A DNA stretch of 52,101 nt, taken from positions 1 through 52,101 of the forward strand of contig PNJK01000020.1 in the NCBI GenBank assembly GCA_013821825.1, in the 5' to 3' direction. This document shows positions 28,405 through 37,554 of the stretch, one piece after another (the stretch's first letter is position 1; each line of letters opens with the position of its first letter). This DNA comes from Rhodobacter sp. GTDB lineage: Bacteria; Pseudomonadota; Alphaproteobacteria; Rhodobacterales; Rhodobacteraceae. The notes under the pieces were generated by a model. It saw nothing but the letters and a program-made list of their open reading frames with translations. It was not told the DNA's origin and made no database searches. A program made the translations under genes and the position numbers.

Positions 28405-29364
28405 ATGCTGACCGCCTATGAGGCAAAGGACGGACGCCTTGTCCCGATCGGGCCGGATCTGGCCACCGCCGCCTGGATAGACCTTGTGTCGCCGGTCCCG
28501 GGTGAGGAAACCTCGGTCGAGGCCCTGCTTGCAGTCGACATCCCCACCCGCGAGGAGATGCAGGAGATCGAGGTTTCGTCCCGCATCTATGCCGAAGACG
28601 GGGCCCTGTTCCTGACGGCGCAGGTCATCGCCGCGTCCAACAGCCGCCAGCCCGAGATCGGACCCATCACCTTCGTGCTGGCCAGGGACCGGCTGGTCAC
28701 CATCCGGTATCACGACCCGCACGCGCTGCGGATCTTTGTCGACCGGGCAATGCGGCAGGACCTGGGCTGCATCAACGGCCCGAGCACCCTTATCCGGCTC
28801 CTGGAAACCGTGGTCGACCGGCTTGCCGACATCCTGGAGGGCGAGACCCGCAAGCTGGACATCCTGACCAAGGCGATCTTCGAGGCGCATCGCCCCTCGG
28901 GGCGGGCAGAAACGCTGGGCGTGCTGTTGCAGCGGATCGGCCGGGCCGAGGACATGAACAGCAAGGTTCAGGAAAGCCTGTCCACGATTGCACGGGTGTT
29001 GATGTTTGTCTCGGGCCCCGGGGGCGACAAGATCTCCGGCCAGATCGATGTGGCCCGGCTGCAGGCCCTGGTCGAGGATATCCGCTCGCTGCACGACGTG
29101 GCGGCGGTACAAAGCCAGAAGATCCTTTTCCAGCTGGATGCGACGCTGGGTGTGATCAACATCCGGCAGTCCGACATCATCAAGGTCTTCTCGGTCGTGG
29201 CCTTTGTCTTCCTGCCGCCGACGCTGATTGCCAGCGTCTACGGGATGAACTTCGTCCAAATGCCCGAGCTGAGCTGGCTCTGGGGTTATCCGATGGCGCT
29301 GGGGCTGATGCTGATGTCGGCGCTGGTGCCCTGGGCGATCTTCCGGTGGAAGAAATGGCTGTGA
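28405..29364 (+). CDS. CorA-family divalent cation transporter
   Basis: 319 residues. A long soluble alpha/beta and helical N-terminal domain is followed by two C-terminal membrane helices, about 254-275 (VFSVVAFVFLPPTLIASVYG) and 290-312 (GYPMALGLMLMSALVPWAI). The family-defining YGMNF motif closes the first helix. Pentameric channels of this family move magnesium, cobalt or zinc. The sequence after the motif (VQMPELSWLWGY) is typical of bacterial CorA. Ion specificity cannot be fixed. It stands alone after the ftsH terminator. Confidence 0.92.
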   Translation: MLTAYEAKDGRLVPIGPDLATAAWIDLVSPVPGEETSVEALLAVDIPTREEMQEIEVSSRIYAEDGALFLTAQVIAASNSRQPEIGPITFVLARDRLVTIRYHDPHALRIFVDRAMRQDLGCINGPSTLIRLLETVVDRLADILEGETRKLDILTKAIFEAHRPSGRAETLGVLLQRIGRAEDMNSKVQESLSTIARVLMFVSGPGGDKISGQIDVARLQALVEDIRSLHDVAAVQSQKILFQLDATLGVINIRQSDIIKVFSVVAFVFLPPTLIASVYGMNFVQMPELSWLWGYPMALGLMLMSALVPWAIFRWKKWL

Positions 29365-29395
29365 GTCGGCTTTCCGATACTCATTCGAGGTCCCG

Positions 29396-30004
29396 ATGCC
29401 GGCCCTGATCCCCACCGCCCTGACCGCCCGGGTCGTCTGGCTGGGGGCACAGCCCGATCCGGTGGAAAACCTGGTGATCCGGTCGGTGCCCCTGACCGAA
29501 ATGCCGTTGGGCTTTGCTGGTTATGCCGGCGAAATCCATGCCGGGCTGACCCGTCGGTCCTGCAGCCGGGTGCTGAAGCAGCATCCGCGGGATACCGAAA
29601 TCCGCAATGTCCGGCAGCTGGCCGTGGTCAGTGCCGAGGAGATGGCCGAGGTCGCCGCCGCGATGGGACTTCAGGCAATGGACTACGCCTGGGTCGGCGC
29701 CTCGCTGGTGGTCGAAGGCATCCCGGATTTCACCCATATCCCGCCCTCCAGCCGCCTGCAGGGGCCGGATGGGGTGACACTGGTCGTCGATATGGAGAAT
29801 CTGCCCTGCCAGGAGCCCGCAGTGACCATCGAAAGGGCGCTGCCCGGTCTGGGCAAGGGCTTCAAGCGTGCGGCCGCGGGCAAGCGCGGGGTGACTGCAT
29901 GGGTGGAACGCGAGGGCGTGCTGCGACTGGGCGACGTCCTCTCCTTGCATATCCCCGACCAGCGGGACTGGATGCATCCGGACGCGGCGCGCAAGGGGGG
30001 CTGA
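29396..30004 (+). CDS. MOSC domain protein
   Basis: 202 residues, all close to a MOSC (molybdenum cofactor sulfurase C-terminal) domain: RNVRQLAVVSAEEM, YAWVGASLVVEGIPDFTHIP, a conserved cysteine in MENLPCQEP (the probable sulfur-carrying residue) and GVTAWVEREGVLRLGDVLSLHIP. Such proteins are thought to handle sulfur or the molybdenum cofactor. No molybdenum genes are adjacent. It starts 31 bases after the CorA gene and is followed by a dispersed hairpin element. Confidence 0.88.
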   Translation: MPALIPTALTARVVWLGAQPDPVENLVIRSVPLTEMPLGFAGYAGEIHAGLTRRSCSRVLKQHPRDTEIRNVRQLAVVSAEEMAEVAAAMGLQAMDYAWVGASLVVEGIPDFTHIPPSSRLQGPDGVTLVVDMENLPCQEPAVTIERALPGLGKGFKRAAAGKRGVTAWVEREGVLRLGDVLSLHIPDQRDWMHPDAARKGG

Positions 30005-30024
30005 CCGGGCGCCCCTGGCCAGCC

Positions 30025-30081
30025 CCGGAGGGTTTCACACCCTCCGGACCTCCCGTGGGATATTTTTGCAGAGAGGAAGAC
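30025..30081 (+). repeat. Dispersed hairpin/ATATTTTT element after the MOSC gene
   Basis: Perfect nine-base stem CCGGAGGGT, loop TTCAC, ACCCTCCGG (30025-30047), then ACCTCCCGTGGGATATTTTT and GCAGAGAGGAAGAC. The last module is nearly identical to 33987-34012 (GATATTTGGGCAGAGAGGAAGAC). Hairpin plus T-run makes it a plausible terminator for the MOSC transcript. Confidence 0.7.
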
Positions 30082-30247
30082 GAATTTTAATCAAATTGTC
30101 CCAGCCGCCCCATCCGGTGCGGGATATTTCCGATCGGAAACCGGTGCTGGCGAATTTCGCGGAGTTTAGGTCGGAAACCGGCCTCGCCAACCAGGAATAG
30201 CCCGATATCACGTCGCAAACGGAACACATGCCTTCTGGGAGACGCAC

Positions 30248-31924
30248 ATGGCCTTCAAGACCGACATCGAGATTGCACGCGAGGCGAAGAAGAAGCCGAT
30301 CATAGAGATTGGTGCCAAACTGGGTATCCCGTCCGAGCATCTGCTGCCTTATGGCCATGACAAGGCGAAGGTGGGCCAGGAGTTCATCAAATCGCTGGCC
30401 GGGAAACCGGACGGCAAGCTGATCCTGGTGACCGCGATCAACCCGACGCCTGCGGGCGAGGGCAAGACCACGACGACCGTGGGCCTGGGCGATGGTCTGA
30501 ACCGGATCGGCAAGAAGGCCGTGGTCTGCATCCGCGAGGCCAGCCTTGGCCCGAACTTCGGGATGAAGGGCGGGGCGGCTGGTGGCGGGATGGCGCAGGT
30601 CGTGCCGATGGAGGAGATGAACCTTCACTTCACCGGCGACTTCCATGCCATCACTTCTGCCCACAACCTGCTGTCGGCGATGATCGACAACCACATCTAT
30701 TGGGGCAACGAGCTTCAGATCGACGCCCGCCGCATCGTCTGGCGCCGGGTGATGGACATGAACGACCGCGCGCTGCGCGACATCGTGGTGAACCTTGGCG
30801 GCGTGTCGAACGGTTTCCCGCGCCAGACCGGTTTCGACATCACGGTGGCGTCCGAAGTCATGGCGATCCTTTGTCTGTCGAACGATCTGGAAGACCTGCA
30901 AAAGCGGCTGGGCGATATCGTCGTCGCCTATACTCGCGAGAAAAAGCCGATCTATGCCCGCGACATCAAGGCTGACGGCGCGATGACGGTGCTCTTGAAG
31001 GACGCGATGCAGCCGAACCTGGTGCAGACGCTGGAGAACAACCCGGCCTTCGTGCATGGTGGTCCGTTTGCGAACATTGCCCACGGCTGCAACTCGGTCA
31101 TCGCGACCAGGACCGCGCTGAAACTGGGCGAGTATGTCGTGACCGAGGCCGGCTTTGGCGCCGACCTTGGGGCCGAGAAGTTCTTTGACATCAAGTGCCG
31201 CAAGGCCGGGCTGAAGCCCGCCGCTGCCGTGATCGTGGCCACGGTTCGTGCAATGAAGATGAACGGTGGTGTCGCCAAGGCAGACCTTGGGGCCGAGAAC
31301 GTTGAGGCCGTGAAGAAGGGCTGCCCAAACCTTGGTCGCCACATCTCTAACGTGAAATCCTTCGGGGTGCCGGTCGTGGTCGCGATCAACCATTTCTTCA
31401 GCGATACCGATGCCGAAGTGGCGGCCGTGAAGGCCTATGTCGCCGAACAGGGGGCCGAGGCGATCCTTTGCAAGCACTGGGCGCTTGGCTCGGCCGGGGT
31501 CGAGGAACTGGCGAAGAAGGTGGTCGCGCTTGCCGAAAGCGGCGCCAGCCATTTCGCGCCGCTTTACCCCGATGACATGCCGCTGTTCCAGAAGATCGAC
31601 ACCATCGCCAAGCGCATCTACCACGCCGACGAGGTGCTGGCCGACAAGTCGATCCGCGACCAGCTGAAAGCCTGGGAGGCCGCCGGATACGGCCACCTGC
31701 CGATCTGCATGGCCAAGACCCAATACAGCTTTACCACCGACCCGAACGTGCGCGGGGCTCCGACCGGGCACAGCGTTCCGGTCCGTGAAGTGCGGCTTTC
31801 GGCCGGGGCCGGCTTTATCGTCGCGATCTGCGGCGAGATCATGACCATGCCCGGCCTGCCCAAGGTGCCAAGCGCCGAGGTGATCCGGCTGAACGATCAG
31901 GGTCAGGTCGAGGGGCTGTTCTAA
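30248..31924 (+). CDS. fhs: Formate--tetrahydrofolate ligase
   Basis: ATP-dependent enzyme that forms 10-formyltetrahydrofolate from formate. 558 residues, the family's usual length. The ATP-binding loop is [13 protein letters not shown] (65-77); other family blocks are [51 protein letters not shown] and [25 protein letters not shown] site precedes the ATG. It is first of fhs / chorismate mutase / folD on one strand, so formyl- and methylene-THF interconversion are encoded together. In the 243 bases upstream an 11-base sequence TCGGAAACCGG is directly repeated (30134 and 30171). Confidence 0.97.
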   Translation: MAFKTDIEIAREAKKKPIIEIGAKLGIPSEHLLPYGHDKAKVGQEFIKSLAGKPDGKLILVTAINPTPAGEGKTTTTVGLGDGLNRIGKKAVVCIREASLGPNFGMKGGAAGGGMAQVVPMEEMNLHFTGDFHAITSAHNLLSAMIDNHIYWGNELQIDARRIVWRRVMDMNDRALRDIVVNLGGVSNGFPRQTGFDITVASEVMAILCLSNDLEDLQKRLGDIVVAYTREKKPIYARDIKADGAMTVLLKDAMQPNLVQTLENNPAFVHGGPFANIAHGCNSVIATRTALKLGEYVVTEAGFGADLGAEKFFDIKCRKAGLKPAAAVIVATVRAMKMNGGVAKADLGAENVEAVKKGCPNLGRHISNVKSFGVPVVVAINHFFSDTDAEVAAVKAYVAEQGAEAILCKHWALGSAGVEELAKKVVALAESGASHFAPLYPDDMPLFQKIDTIAKRIYHADEVLADKSIRDQLKAWEAAGYGHLPICMAKTQYSFTTDPNVRGAPTGHSVPVREVRLSAGAGFIVAICGEIMTMPGLPKVPSAEVIRLNDQGQVEGLF

Positions 31925-31936
31925 GTCGTCGCATTG

Positions 31937-31980
31937 CCCTTTCCGGGCTGTCCCGTTATCTCCGGGGCAGCCTGAAAGGG
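31937..31980 (+). promoter_or_regulatory. Hairpin covering the chorismate mutase ribosome-binding site
   Basis: CCCTTTC (31937-31943) pairs with GAAAGGG (31974-31980), and GGCTG (31946-31950) with CAGCC (31968-31972), leaving small bulges and a 17-base loop. The 3' arm supplies the AAAGGGAG ribosome-binding site of the next gene (ATG 31989). It could be a terminator-like pause or a translational control element. Confidence 0.6.
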
Positions 31981-31988
31981 AGAGTTCG

Positions 31989-32300
31989 ATGCTGAAGCCC
32001 GCGGATTGCACTTCGATGGCCCAGATCCGGGCCGAGATCGACCGGTTGGACGAAGACCTTGTCCGCCTCTTTGCCGAGCGGGCGGGGTATATCGACCGCG
32101 CGGCGGTGATCAAGGCAGAGGTCGATCTGCCGGCACGGATCGACGGGCGGGTGGAAGAAGTGGTTGGAAACGTCCGCCGCCATGCCGACACCTACGGGCT
32201 GCCGCCCGATCTGGTGGAAAAGCTGTGGCGGCGGCTGATCGACTGGTCCATCGCGCGCGAGGAAAGCCGCCTTGGACCGGACAGCTTGCGGAAGGGATGA
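31989..32300 (+). CDS. AroQ-type chorismate mutase
   Basis: 103 residues, all-helical AroQ fold. The pattern [27 protein letters not shown] is the typical first helix with the catalytic Arg, followed by [22 protein letters not shown] and [18 protein letters not shown]. This converts chorismate to prephenate; the closely related isochorismate-pyruvate lyase fold cannot be excluded. Its place between fhs and folD is recurring in Rhodobacterales and has no obvious metabolic reason. AAAGGGAGAG precedes the ATG but lies inside a hairpin. Four bases separate it from folD. Confidence 0.9.
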   Translation: MLKPADCTSMAQIRAEIDRLDEDLVRLFAERAGYIDRAAVIKAEVDLPARIDGRVEEVVGNVRRHADTYGLPPDLVEKLWRRLIDWSIAREESRLGPDSLRKG

Positions 32301-32304
32301 GGGA

Positions 32305-33195
32305 ATGACGGCCAAGGTGATCGACGGCAAGGCCTTTGCGGCACGGGTGCGCGCGCAGGTGGCGGCGCATGTGGCGCGGCTCAAGGAAGAGCAGGAACTT
32401 ACGCCGGGGCTGGCCGTGGTGCTGGTGGGCGAAGACCCGGCGTCCGAGGTCTATGTGCGCAACAAGGGCGTGCAGACGGTCGAAGTCGGAATGGCATCTT
32501 TCGAACATAAGCTGCCCGCCGACACGTCCGAAGCCGATCTCTTGGCGCTGATCGGGCGGCTGAATGCTGACCCGAATGTGCATGGGATTCTGGTACAGTT
32601 GCCGCTGCCTGCTCATCTGAACTCGGAACTGGTGATCAACGCGATCAACCCGGCCAAGGATGCCGACGGTTTTCACATATCGAACGTGGGCCTGTTGGGA
32701 ACCGGACAGAAGAGCATGGTGCCCTGCACGCCGCTGGGCTGCCTGATGATGCTGCGGGATCATCATGGGTCGCTGGCGGGGATGAATGCGGTTGTGGTCG
32801 GGCGATCGAACATTGTCGGCAAGCCGATGGCGCAGCTTTTGCTGGGCGACAGCTGTACGGTGACTATCGCCCATTCCCGGACGAAGGACCTGGCCGAGGT
32901 CTGCAGGCGCGCCGATATCCTGGTGGCTGCCGTGGGGCGGCCCGAGATGATCACCGGCGACATGGTGCGGCCTGGTGCCACGGTGATCGACGTGGGGATC
33001 AACCGGATCGAGCGCGATGGCAAGACCAGGCTGGTGGGCGATGTCCACTTTGCCAGCGCGGCCGAAGTGGCGGGCGCCATCACGCCGGTGCCGGGCGGGG
33101 TGGGTCCGATGACGATTGCCTGCCTGTTGGCCAACACGCTGACGGCCTGCTGCCGGGCGAACGGACTGCCAGAGCCCGAGGGCCTTACCGCCTAG
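32305..33195 (+). CDS. folD: Methylenetetrahydrofolate dehydrogenase/cyclohydrolase
   Basis: Bifunctional enzyme converting 5,10-methylene-THF to 10-formyl-THF. 296 residues from ATG 32305 with GATGAGGGA upstream. Family blocks: [35 protein letters not shown], the catalytic region [19 protein letters not shown], the NADP-binding [18 protein letters not shown] and [14 protein letters not shown]. It completes the fhs/folD one-carbon pair and ends 20 bases before the convergent pdeM gene. Confidence 0.97.
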   Translation: MTAKVIDGKAFAARVRAQVAAHVARLKEEQELTPGLAVVLVGEDPASEVYVRNKGVQTVEVGMASFEHKLPADTSEADLLALIGRLNADPNVHGILVQLPLPAHLNSELVINAINPAKDADGFHISNVGLLGTGQKSMVPCTPLGCLMMLRDHHGSLAGMNAVVVGRSNIVGKPMAQLLLGDSCTVTIAHSRTKDLAEVCRRADILVAAVGRPEMITGDMVRPGATVIDVGINRIERDGKTRLVGDVHFASAAEVAGAITPVPGGVGPMTIACLLANTLTACCRANGLPEPEGLTA

Positions 33196-33215
33196 GCCGG
33201 GCTGGCGCGCGGGGA

Positions 33216-33863
33216 TTACCGTGGCATGGGGATTGCAAGCGCCCGACTGCCGGTCAGGATAGCAAGAGCATCGAGCGCCATGAGGGCGGTCAGTGCCGCG
33301 TGGCCAGAGTGGAGCCCGCCGGTATAGGCCCCGTAGGCCGGCAGGATCATGCGCGCGGCATCGGCCAGAAAGCAGGGTCGCGACCGTCCGGCAAGCCGGG
33401 CCTTTGGATGGTAATGGCCTGAAATCTCGGCCCTTTCTGCGGGTTCGGCAATGTGACGGAAGGTGAAGGGTGCCAGGTGAAGCTGGGCCCGGTGGCTGCC
33501 GCCGATCTCGATCGGACCGGGGTCGTGGTTGCCGGTGATCCAGGTCCAGTCGCGGCCCGCGATCAGGCGGGCGAGCCAGAGACGCGAGGTCTCGTCTATA
33601 CCATCGGCGGCGGCGAGATCGTCGAAGCTGTCACCAAGGCAGATCACGGTATCGGCGCTGGTCGCCTCAAGATCCCGGTCCAGCTTTTCCAGCGTCGCCA
33701 GGGTTTCATAGGGCGGCAGCAGCGACCCGCCGCGCCGCGCGAGGCGTTCGGATTTGCCAAAGTGCAGGTCGGAGACCGCAAGAAGCCTGCGGGCGGGCCA
33801 GGAAAGCGCACCCGAGGGCAGCAGGTGCAGGGTCTCGCCGTGAAAGAAAAGCGCGTGGTGCAT
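33216..33863 (-). CDS. pdeM: Ligase-associated metallophosphoesterase PdeM
   Basis: Calcineurin-like phosphoesterase of the 'ligase-associated DNA damage response' set. 215 residues. Metal-binding motifs: SDLHFGK (D32, H34), LGDSFDD (D78), GNHD (111-114) and GHYHP (149-153). The frame is open 37 codons beyond ATG 33863, but that stretch is dispersed-element sequence and lacks conservation. It lies 150 bases downstream of the Lhr-like helicase on the same strand, the usual pairing; the other genes of the set (ligase, exonuclease) are not in this window. Confidence 0.88.
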   Translation of the reverse strand: MHHALFFHGETLHLLPSGALSWPARRLLAVSDLHFGKSERLARRGGSLLPPYETLATLEKLDRDLEATSADTVICLGDSFDDLAAADGIDETSRLWLARLIAGRDWTWITGNHDPGPIEIGGSHRAQLHLAPFTFRHIAEPAERAEISGHYHPKARLAGRSRPCFLADAARMILPAYGAYTGGLHSGHAALTALMALDALAILTGSRALAIPMPR

Positions 33864-33929
33864 GGCCGATGTGTGCCCCGGCGGCGGGCTTGCGGCAAGG
33901 GGCGGTGAGAAGATTGAGTGCTTCGCACA

Positions 33930-34012
33930 AGCGTTTGTCTCGCCTCTGGCGCAAGCGCCAACCGGCTTCGGCATTGCGCTCCGCGCGGGGATATTTGGGC
34001 AGAGAGGAAGAC
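33930..34012. repeat. Composite dispersed element between the helicase gene and pdeM
   Basis: TTTGTCTCGCCTCTGG, perfect hairpin TGGCGC-AA-GCGCCA (33947-33960), ACCGGCTT, then CTCCGCGCGGGGATATTT and GGGCAGAGAGGAAGAC. It shares modules with 18297-18399 and 30025-30081. It fills the gap between two leftward genes and ends at the helicase stop codon. Confidence 0.7.
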
Positions 34013-34013
34013 C

Positions 34014-36401
34014 TCAGGCAAGACCTGCCGCTTCCATCAGAGTTCTTGCGGCCTCGGAGGCGAGGCGGTCGCGCCCCTCGCCCTGGACCGGGATCCGGCC
34101 GGGTTCGAAGAACAGCGGAGCGGCAAGGGGGGTGACGCGGGGGAGGCGTTTGAGGTCGATGCGGGAGCCGACGCGGGCGAGAAGAGTTTCAATGCGGGAA
34201 AAGTCGATCAGGCCGCGCATCGCCTCTTCCCGGGTGATTTGCAGCAGAAGGTGGTCGGGGTCGTATTTCCGCAGCGTGTCGTAGAGGATGTCGGAGGAAA
34301 AGGTCGCCTGCCGGCCGGTCTTGCGGCGGCCCTGGTTCGACCTCTCGATCAGGCCGGCGATGATGGCGCTGGCGCGGAAGGTGCGCTTCATCACGGCGTT
34401 GCCGGAGAGCCAGCTTTCCAGCCCGGCGCGCAGGGTTCCGGGATCGAAGATCGGGGCCGGATCGGTCACCGGATCAAGGCCCCAGATCAGGGTGGCATAG
34501 TCGGTCGCGACGAAACCGAGGGGAGCAAGTCCCTGGGATTCCATTTGTTTTGTAAGCAGAAGGCCGAGGGTTTGCTGGGCGTTGCGGCCGGAAAAGCCGT
34601 AGACGACCAGATGTTCGCGGCCGTCGTGGGGAAAGCTTTCCAAAAGGAGCGAGTGGGGATCGGGAAGGCGCGAGACCTCGCGCTGCCGGGCCAGCCACGA
34701 GGCGGTGTGGGCGGGCAGGTCGGGCCAGCGATCCTGCTGGAAGATCTCGAGAATCCGGTCCGTGAGCAATGTCGAAGTGGCGAACTTCGTGCCGCTGAAG
34801 ACCGCGACTTTCGGGTCGCGGCCGGGGGCGCGGGAAACCTCGACCGTCAGTTCGCGCAGGCCTTCGTAGCGCACGATCTGGCCACCGATCAGGAAAGTGT
34901 CGCCGGGGGTGAGGGTGGCGGCGAAGTCTTCCTCGACCTCGCCAAGCGGGGTGCCGTGGTTTCTGAGCCGGACCTTCAGGGTGTCGATATCAAGAATGGT
35001 GCCGAGATTCTGGCGGATCAGGGCGGCGGCGCGGGGGTCGCGCAGGTGCCATCTGCCGTTTGTCAGTTTCAGCCTTTGCCAGCGGTCGTAGGCCTTCAGG
35101 GCATAGCCACCAGTGGCGACGAAATCGAGGCAGGCCTCGAATTCCGCTTTGGTCAGAAGGGAATAGGGGCCGGCGGTTGTCACCTCGGCATGAAGCGCGT
35201 CGGCCTCGAACGGGCCGGCGCAGGCGGTGGCGAGGATGTGCTGGCAGAGGACATCGCGGGGTCCGGGGCCGCGCGGCTCGCCATCAAGGGTATGGGCGCG
35301 GACGGCGTCGAGGGCGGCGTGGCATTCGACCACCTCGAAGCGGTTGGCGGGGACCAGAAGGGCCTTGGAGGGGGCGTTGTAGCGGTGGTTCGCGCGGCCG
35401 ATCCGTTGCACGAGGCGTTTCACGTTCTTTGGGGCGCCGACCTGGATCACCAGATCGACGTCGCCCCAGTCGATGCCGAGGTCGAGCGAGCCGGTGCAGA
35501 CCACCGCACGCAACGCCCCGGCGGTCATCGCCTGTTCCACCCGGTCGCGTTGTTCGCGGGAGAGGCTGCCGTGGTGGATGCCGATGGGCAGGCTTTCGGA
35601 GTTCTGCAGCCAGAGGTCGTGGAAGAAAAGTTCGGCCTGGGCGCGGGTGTTGTGGAAGATGAGGGTGGTCCGGTGGCGGGTGATCTCGTTCAGGATCGCA
35701 GGGATGGCGTAGCGGCCGCCGCCGCCGGACCAGGGGGGCGGGGCCTCGGTTTCCAGCATCGAGATGTCGGGGTCCGGGCCGGGGTCGGCCTGCAGGATGG
35801 TGGATTCAGGGGCGAGGAAACGGGCAAGGGCCGGGGGGTTTTCCACCGTGGCGGAGAGGCCGATGCGGCGGAGGTTCGGGTTGAGGGACTGGAGGCGGGC
35901 GAGTTGCAGGGTGAGCTGGTCGCCACGTTTCGATTCGGCCAAGGCGTGGATCTCGTCGACGATAACCCTTTGTAATCCTGCGAAGATACGCGGGGCATCC
36001 TCGTAGGAAAGGAGGAGGGCAAGGCTTTCGGGCGTGGTCAGCAGGATATGCGGCGGGTCGGCGCGCTGGCGGCGACGCTGGGTGTGGGAGGTATCGCCGG
36101 TGCGATCCTCGACCCGGATTTGCAGGCCTGCGCCCTCGATCGGGGTGCGAAGGTTGCGGCGGATGTCGGCGGTGAGGGCTTTGAGGGGCGAGACGTAGAG
36201 GGTGTGGAGGCCGGGGGATGGGTTTGGCCCAAGCTCGGCAAGGGTTGGGAGAAAGCCCGCAAGTGTCTTGCCGCCGCCGGTTGGGGCGATGAGGAGCGTG
36301 GCGGGGTCGCCGGAGCGGACCAGCATGTCAAGCTGATGCGGATGCTGCGTCCAGCCCTTGGCGGCGAACCAGTCGGAAAGGGCGGGGGGAAGCGTGGTCA
36401 T
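34014..36401 (-). CDS. Ligase-associated Lhr-like DEXH-box helicase
   Basis: 795-residue superfamily 2 helicase. Motif I is APTGGGKT (39-46); motif II is VDEIH in RVIVDEIHALAESKRGDQL; motif III GLSATVENP; later motifs include HHGSLSREQRDRVEQAM, CTGSLDLGIDWGDVDLVIQ and QRIGRANHR. A large C-terminal domain follows, as in Lhr-core helicases. The gene pairs with pdeM as in the ligase-associated DNA damage response module. The shorter length (about 800 rather than 1500 residues) fits that subgroup and not full-length Lhr. A long open frame on the opposite strand is a shadow. Confidence 0.93.
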   Translation of the reverse strand: MTTLPPALSDWFAAKGWTQHPHQLDMLVRSGDPATLLIAPTGGGKTLAGFLPTLAELGPNPSPGLHTLYVSPLKALTADIRRNLRTPIEGAGLQIRVEDRTGDTSHTQRRRQRADPPHILLTTPESLALLLSYEDAPRIFAGLQRVIVDEIHALAESKRGDQLTLQLARLQSLNPNLRRIGLSATVENPPALARFLAPESTILQADPGPDPDISMLETEAPPPWSGGGGRYAIPAILNEITRHRTTLIFHNTRAQAELFFHDLWLQNSESLPIGIHHGSLSREQRDRVEQAMTAGALRAVVCTGSLDLGIDWGDVDLVIQVGAPKNVKRLVQRIGRANHRYNAPSKALLVPANRFEVVECHAALDAVRAHTLDGEPRGPGPRDVLCQHILATACAGPFEADALHAEVTTAGPYSLLTKAEFEACLDFVATGGYALKAYDRWQRLKLTNGRWHLRDPRAAALIRQNLGTILDIDTLKVRLRNHGTPLGEVEEDFAATLTPGDTFLIGGQIVRYEGLRELTVEVSRAPGRDPKVAVFSGTKFATSTLLTDRILEIFQQDRWPDLPAHTASWLARQREVSRLPDPHSLLLESFPHDGREHLVVYGFSGRNAQQTLGLLLTKQMESQGLAPLGFVATDYATLIWGLDPVTDPAPIFDPGTLRAGLESWLSGNAVMKRTFRASAIIAGLIERSNQGRRKTGRQATFSSDILYDTLRKYDPDHLLLQITREEAMRGLIDFSRIETLLARVGSRIDLKRLPRVTPLAAPLFFEPGRIPVQGEGRDRLASEAARTLMEAAGLA

Positions 36402-36741
36402 GAAGAAAGAGATAATGCGGTCTGGAGGGGTGGGAAACGGGGTGTGGCGATCTTGGTGTTAATGCGTTGATTTTCCAAATAAATCTGCGTCTACCTTGTG
36501 TCTTGCCCTGATCTTCCTTCCGTCTCTACGCGCGAAAGATAGCAGGGGCGTTAACCATCGCGGCGCGAATCGGGGGGAAGGGCCGCGTGGGAATGGCTGC
36601 GGCGGAGAATTTCCGGGGAAAGATTTCCTGGTTGGGCGGTTGTTCCGGGCCGGGCCCTGGTGCCGGAACTGCCGCGCTTTTTCCGCAGGCGGCACGTCAT
36701 TCCTCTTGCCCGCATCCATGCCCGCGCCTAATCCGGGAACC
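36402..36741. other. Divergent intergenic region, helicase and YmdB-like gene
   Basis: 340 bases without a convincing gene. It contains the second copy of the 26-base dispersed element (36509-36534) and then a G-rich stretch. The downstream gene's frame is open through it, but no ribosome-binding site or conserved residues appear before 36742. Confidence 0.6.
36509..36534. repeat. 26-base dispersed element, copy 2
   Basis: TGATCTTCCTTCC followed by GTCTCTACGCGCG; identical to 5573-5598 except for G instead of A at position 14. It again lies upstream of a rightward gene and is followed by TTAACCATCG. Confidence 0.8.
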
Positions 36742-37554
36742 ATGAGACTTCTTTTCCTTGGCGATGTGATGGGCCGGTCGGGCCGGACGGCGGTAATCGA
36801 GCGGCTTCAGGCGCTTCGGGCGGATTGGGGCCTCGATTTCGTGGTCGTCAACGGCGAGAACGCCAGTCAGGGCGCGGGGATCACGGGCGAGCATGCCAAG
36901 GTGCTGCTGGATGCCGGTGCGGATTGCGTGACGCTGGGCGATCATGCCTTTGACCAGAAGGACATGCTGAGCTTTATCGAGCAGGAGCCGCGGATCATCC
37001 GGCCGCTGAACTTTTCCAAGGTCGCACCGGGCAAGGGGTTCCGGGTGTTCGAGGCGACGCAGGGCCGCCGGGTGCTGGTGACGCAGGCACTGGGGCAGGT
37101 CTTCATGAAGCGGCCCTTCGACGACCCGTTCAGCGCGCTGGAAGCGGTGTTGAAGGCGCATCGGCTGGGGGCCACGGTGCAGGCGGCAGTGGTGGATATC
37201 CACGCCGAAGCCACGTCCGAGAAGATGGCGGTGGGCCATTGGTGCGACGGGATGGCCAGTCTGGTCGTCGGCACGCATACCCATGTGCCGACAGCCGACG
37301 CGATGGTGCTTGCCAAGGGCACGGCCTATCAGACCGATGCCGGCATGTGCGGGGATTATGACAGTGTGATCGGCATGGAAAAGCTGGAGCCGTTGCGCCG
37401 CTTCATCACCGGGATGGCGAAATCGCGGTTCGAGCCTGCGGCCGGGCCGGCTACGCTGTCGGGGGTCTATGTCGAGACCGATGACAAGACCGGGCTGGCG
37501 ACCAAGGTTCGGATGATCCGCCTCGGCGGGCGGTTGCAGGAGGCAACGCCTTGA
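36742..37554 (+). CDS. YmdB-like metallophosphoesterase
   Basis: 270 residues of the TIGR00282/YmdB calcineurin-like family: MRLLFLGDVMGRSGR (D8), VVNGENASQGAGIT (N39, E41), TLGDHAFDQKDM, FMKRPFDDPF, and VGTHTHVPTADAM with the metal-binding His pair. Bacillus YmdB hydrolyses 2',3'-cyclic nucleotides and affects RNase Y-dependent processes; the role here is unknown. ATG 36742 is preceded by CGGGAA; the ATG eight codons earlier is also possible. Its stop overlaps the TTG start of the next gene by four bases. Confidence 0.92.
   Translation: MRLLFLGDVMGRSGRTAVIERLQALRADWGLDFVVVNGENASQGAGITGEHAKVLLDAGADCVTLGDHAFDQKDMLSFIEQEPRIIRPLNFSKVAPGKGFRVFEATQGRRVLVTQALGQVFMKRPFDDPFSALEAVLKAHRLGATVQAAVVDIHAEATSEKMAVGHWCDGMASLVVGTHTHVPTADAMVLAKGTAYQTDAGMCGDYDSVIGMEKLEPLRRFITGMAKSRFEPAAGPATLSGVYVETDDKTGLATKVRMIRLGGRLQEATP

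Noticed and set aside
30082-30247. Tetrahydrofolate riboswitch upstream of fhs
   Set aside because: I see direct repeats and short palindromes but not a conserved riboswitch core.
30035-32191. 718-codon minus-strand frame opposite fhs
   Set aside because: The plus strand gives a full-length formate-THF ligase; the antisense frame shows no domain or ribosome-binding site.
33918-35975. 685-codon open frame on the plus strand, antisense to the Lhr-like helicase
   Set aside because: Low-complexity Gly/Ala/Val/Asp protein with no motif; the minus strand encodes a complete helicase. Long antisense frames are expected in high-GC DNA.
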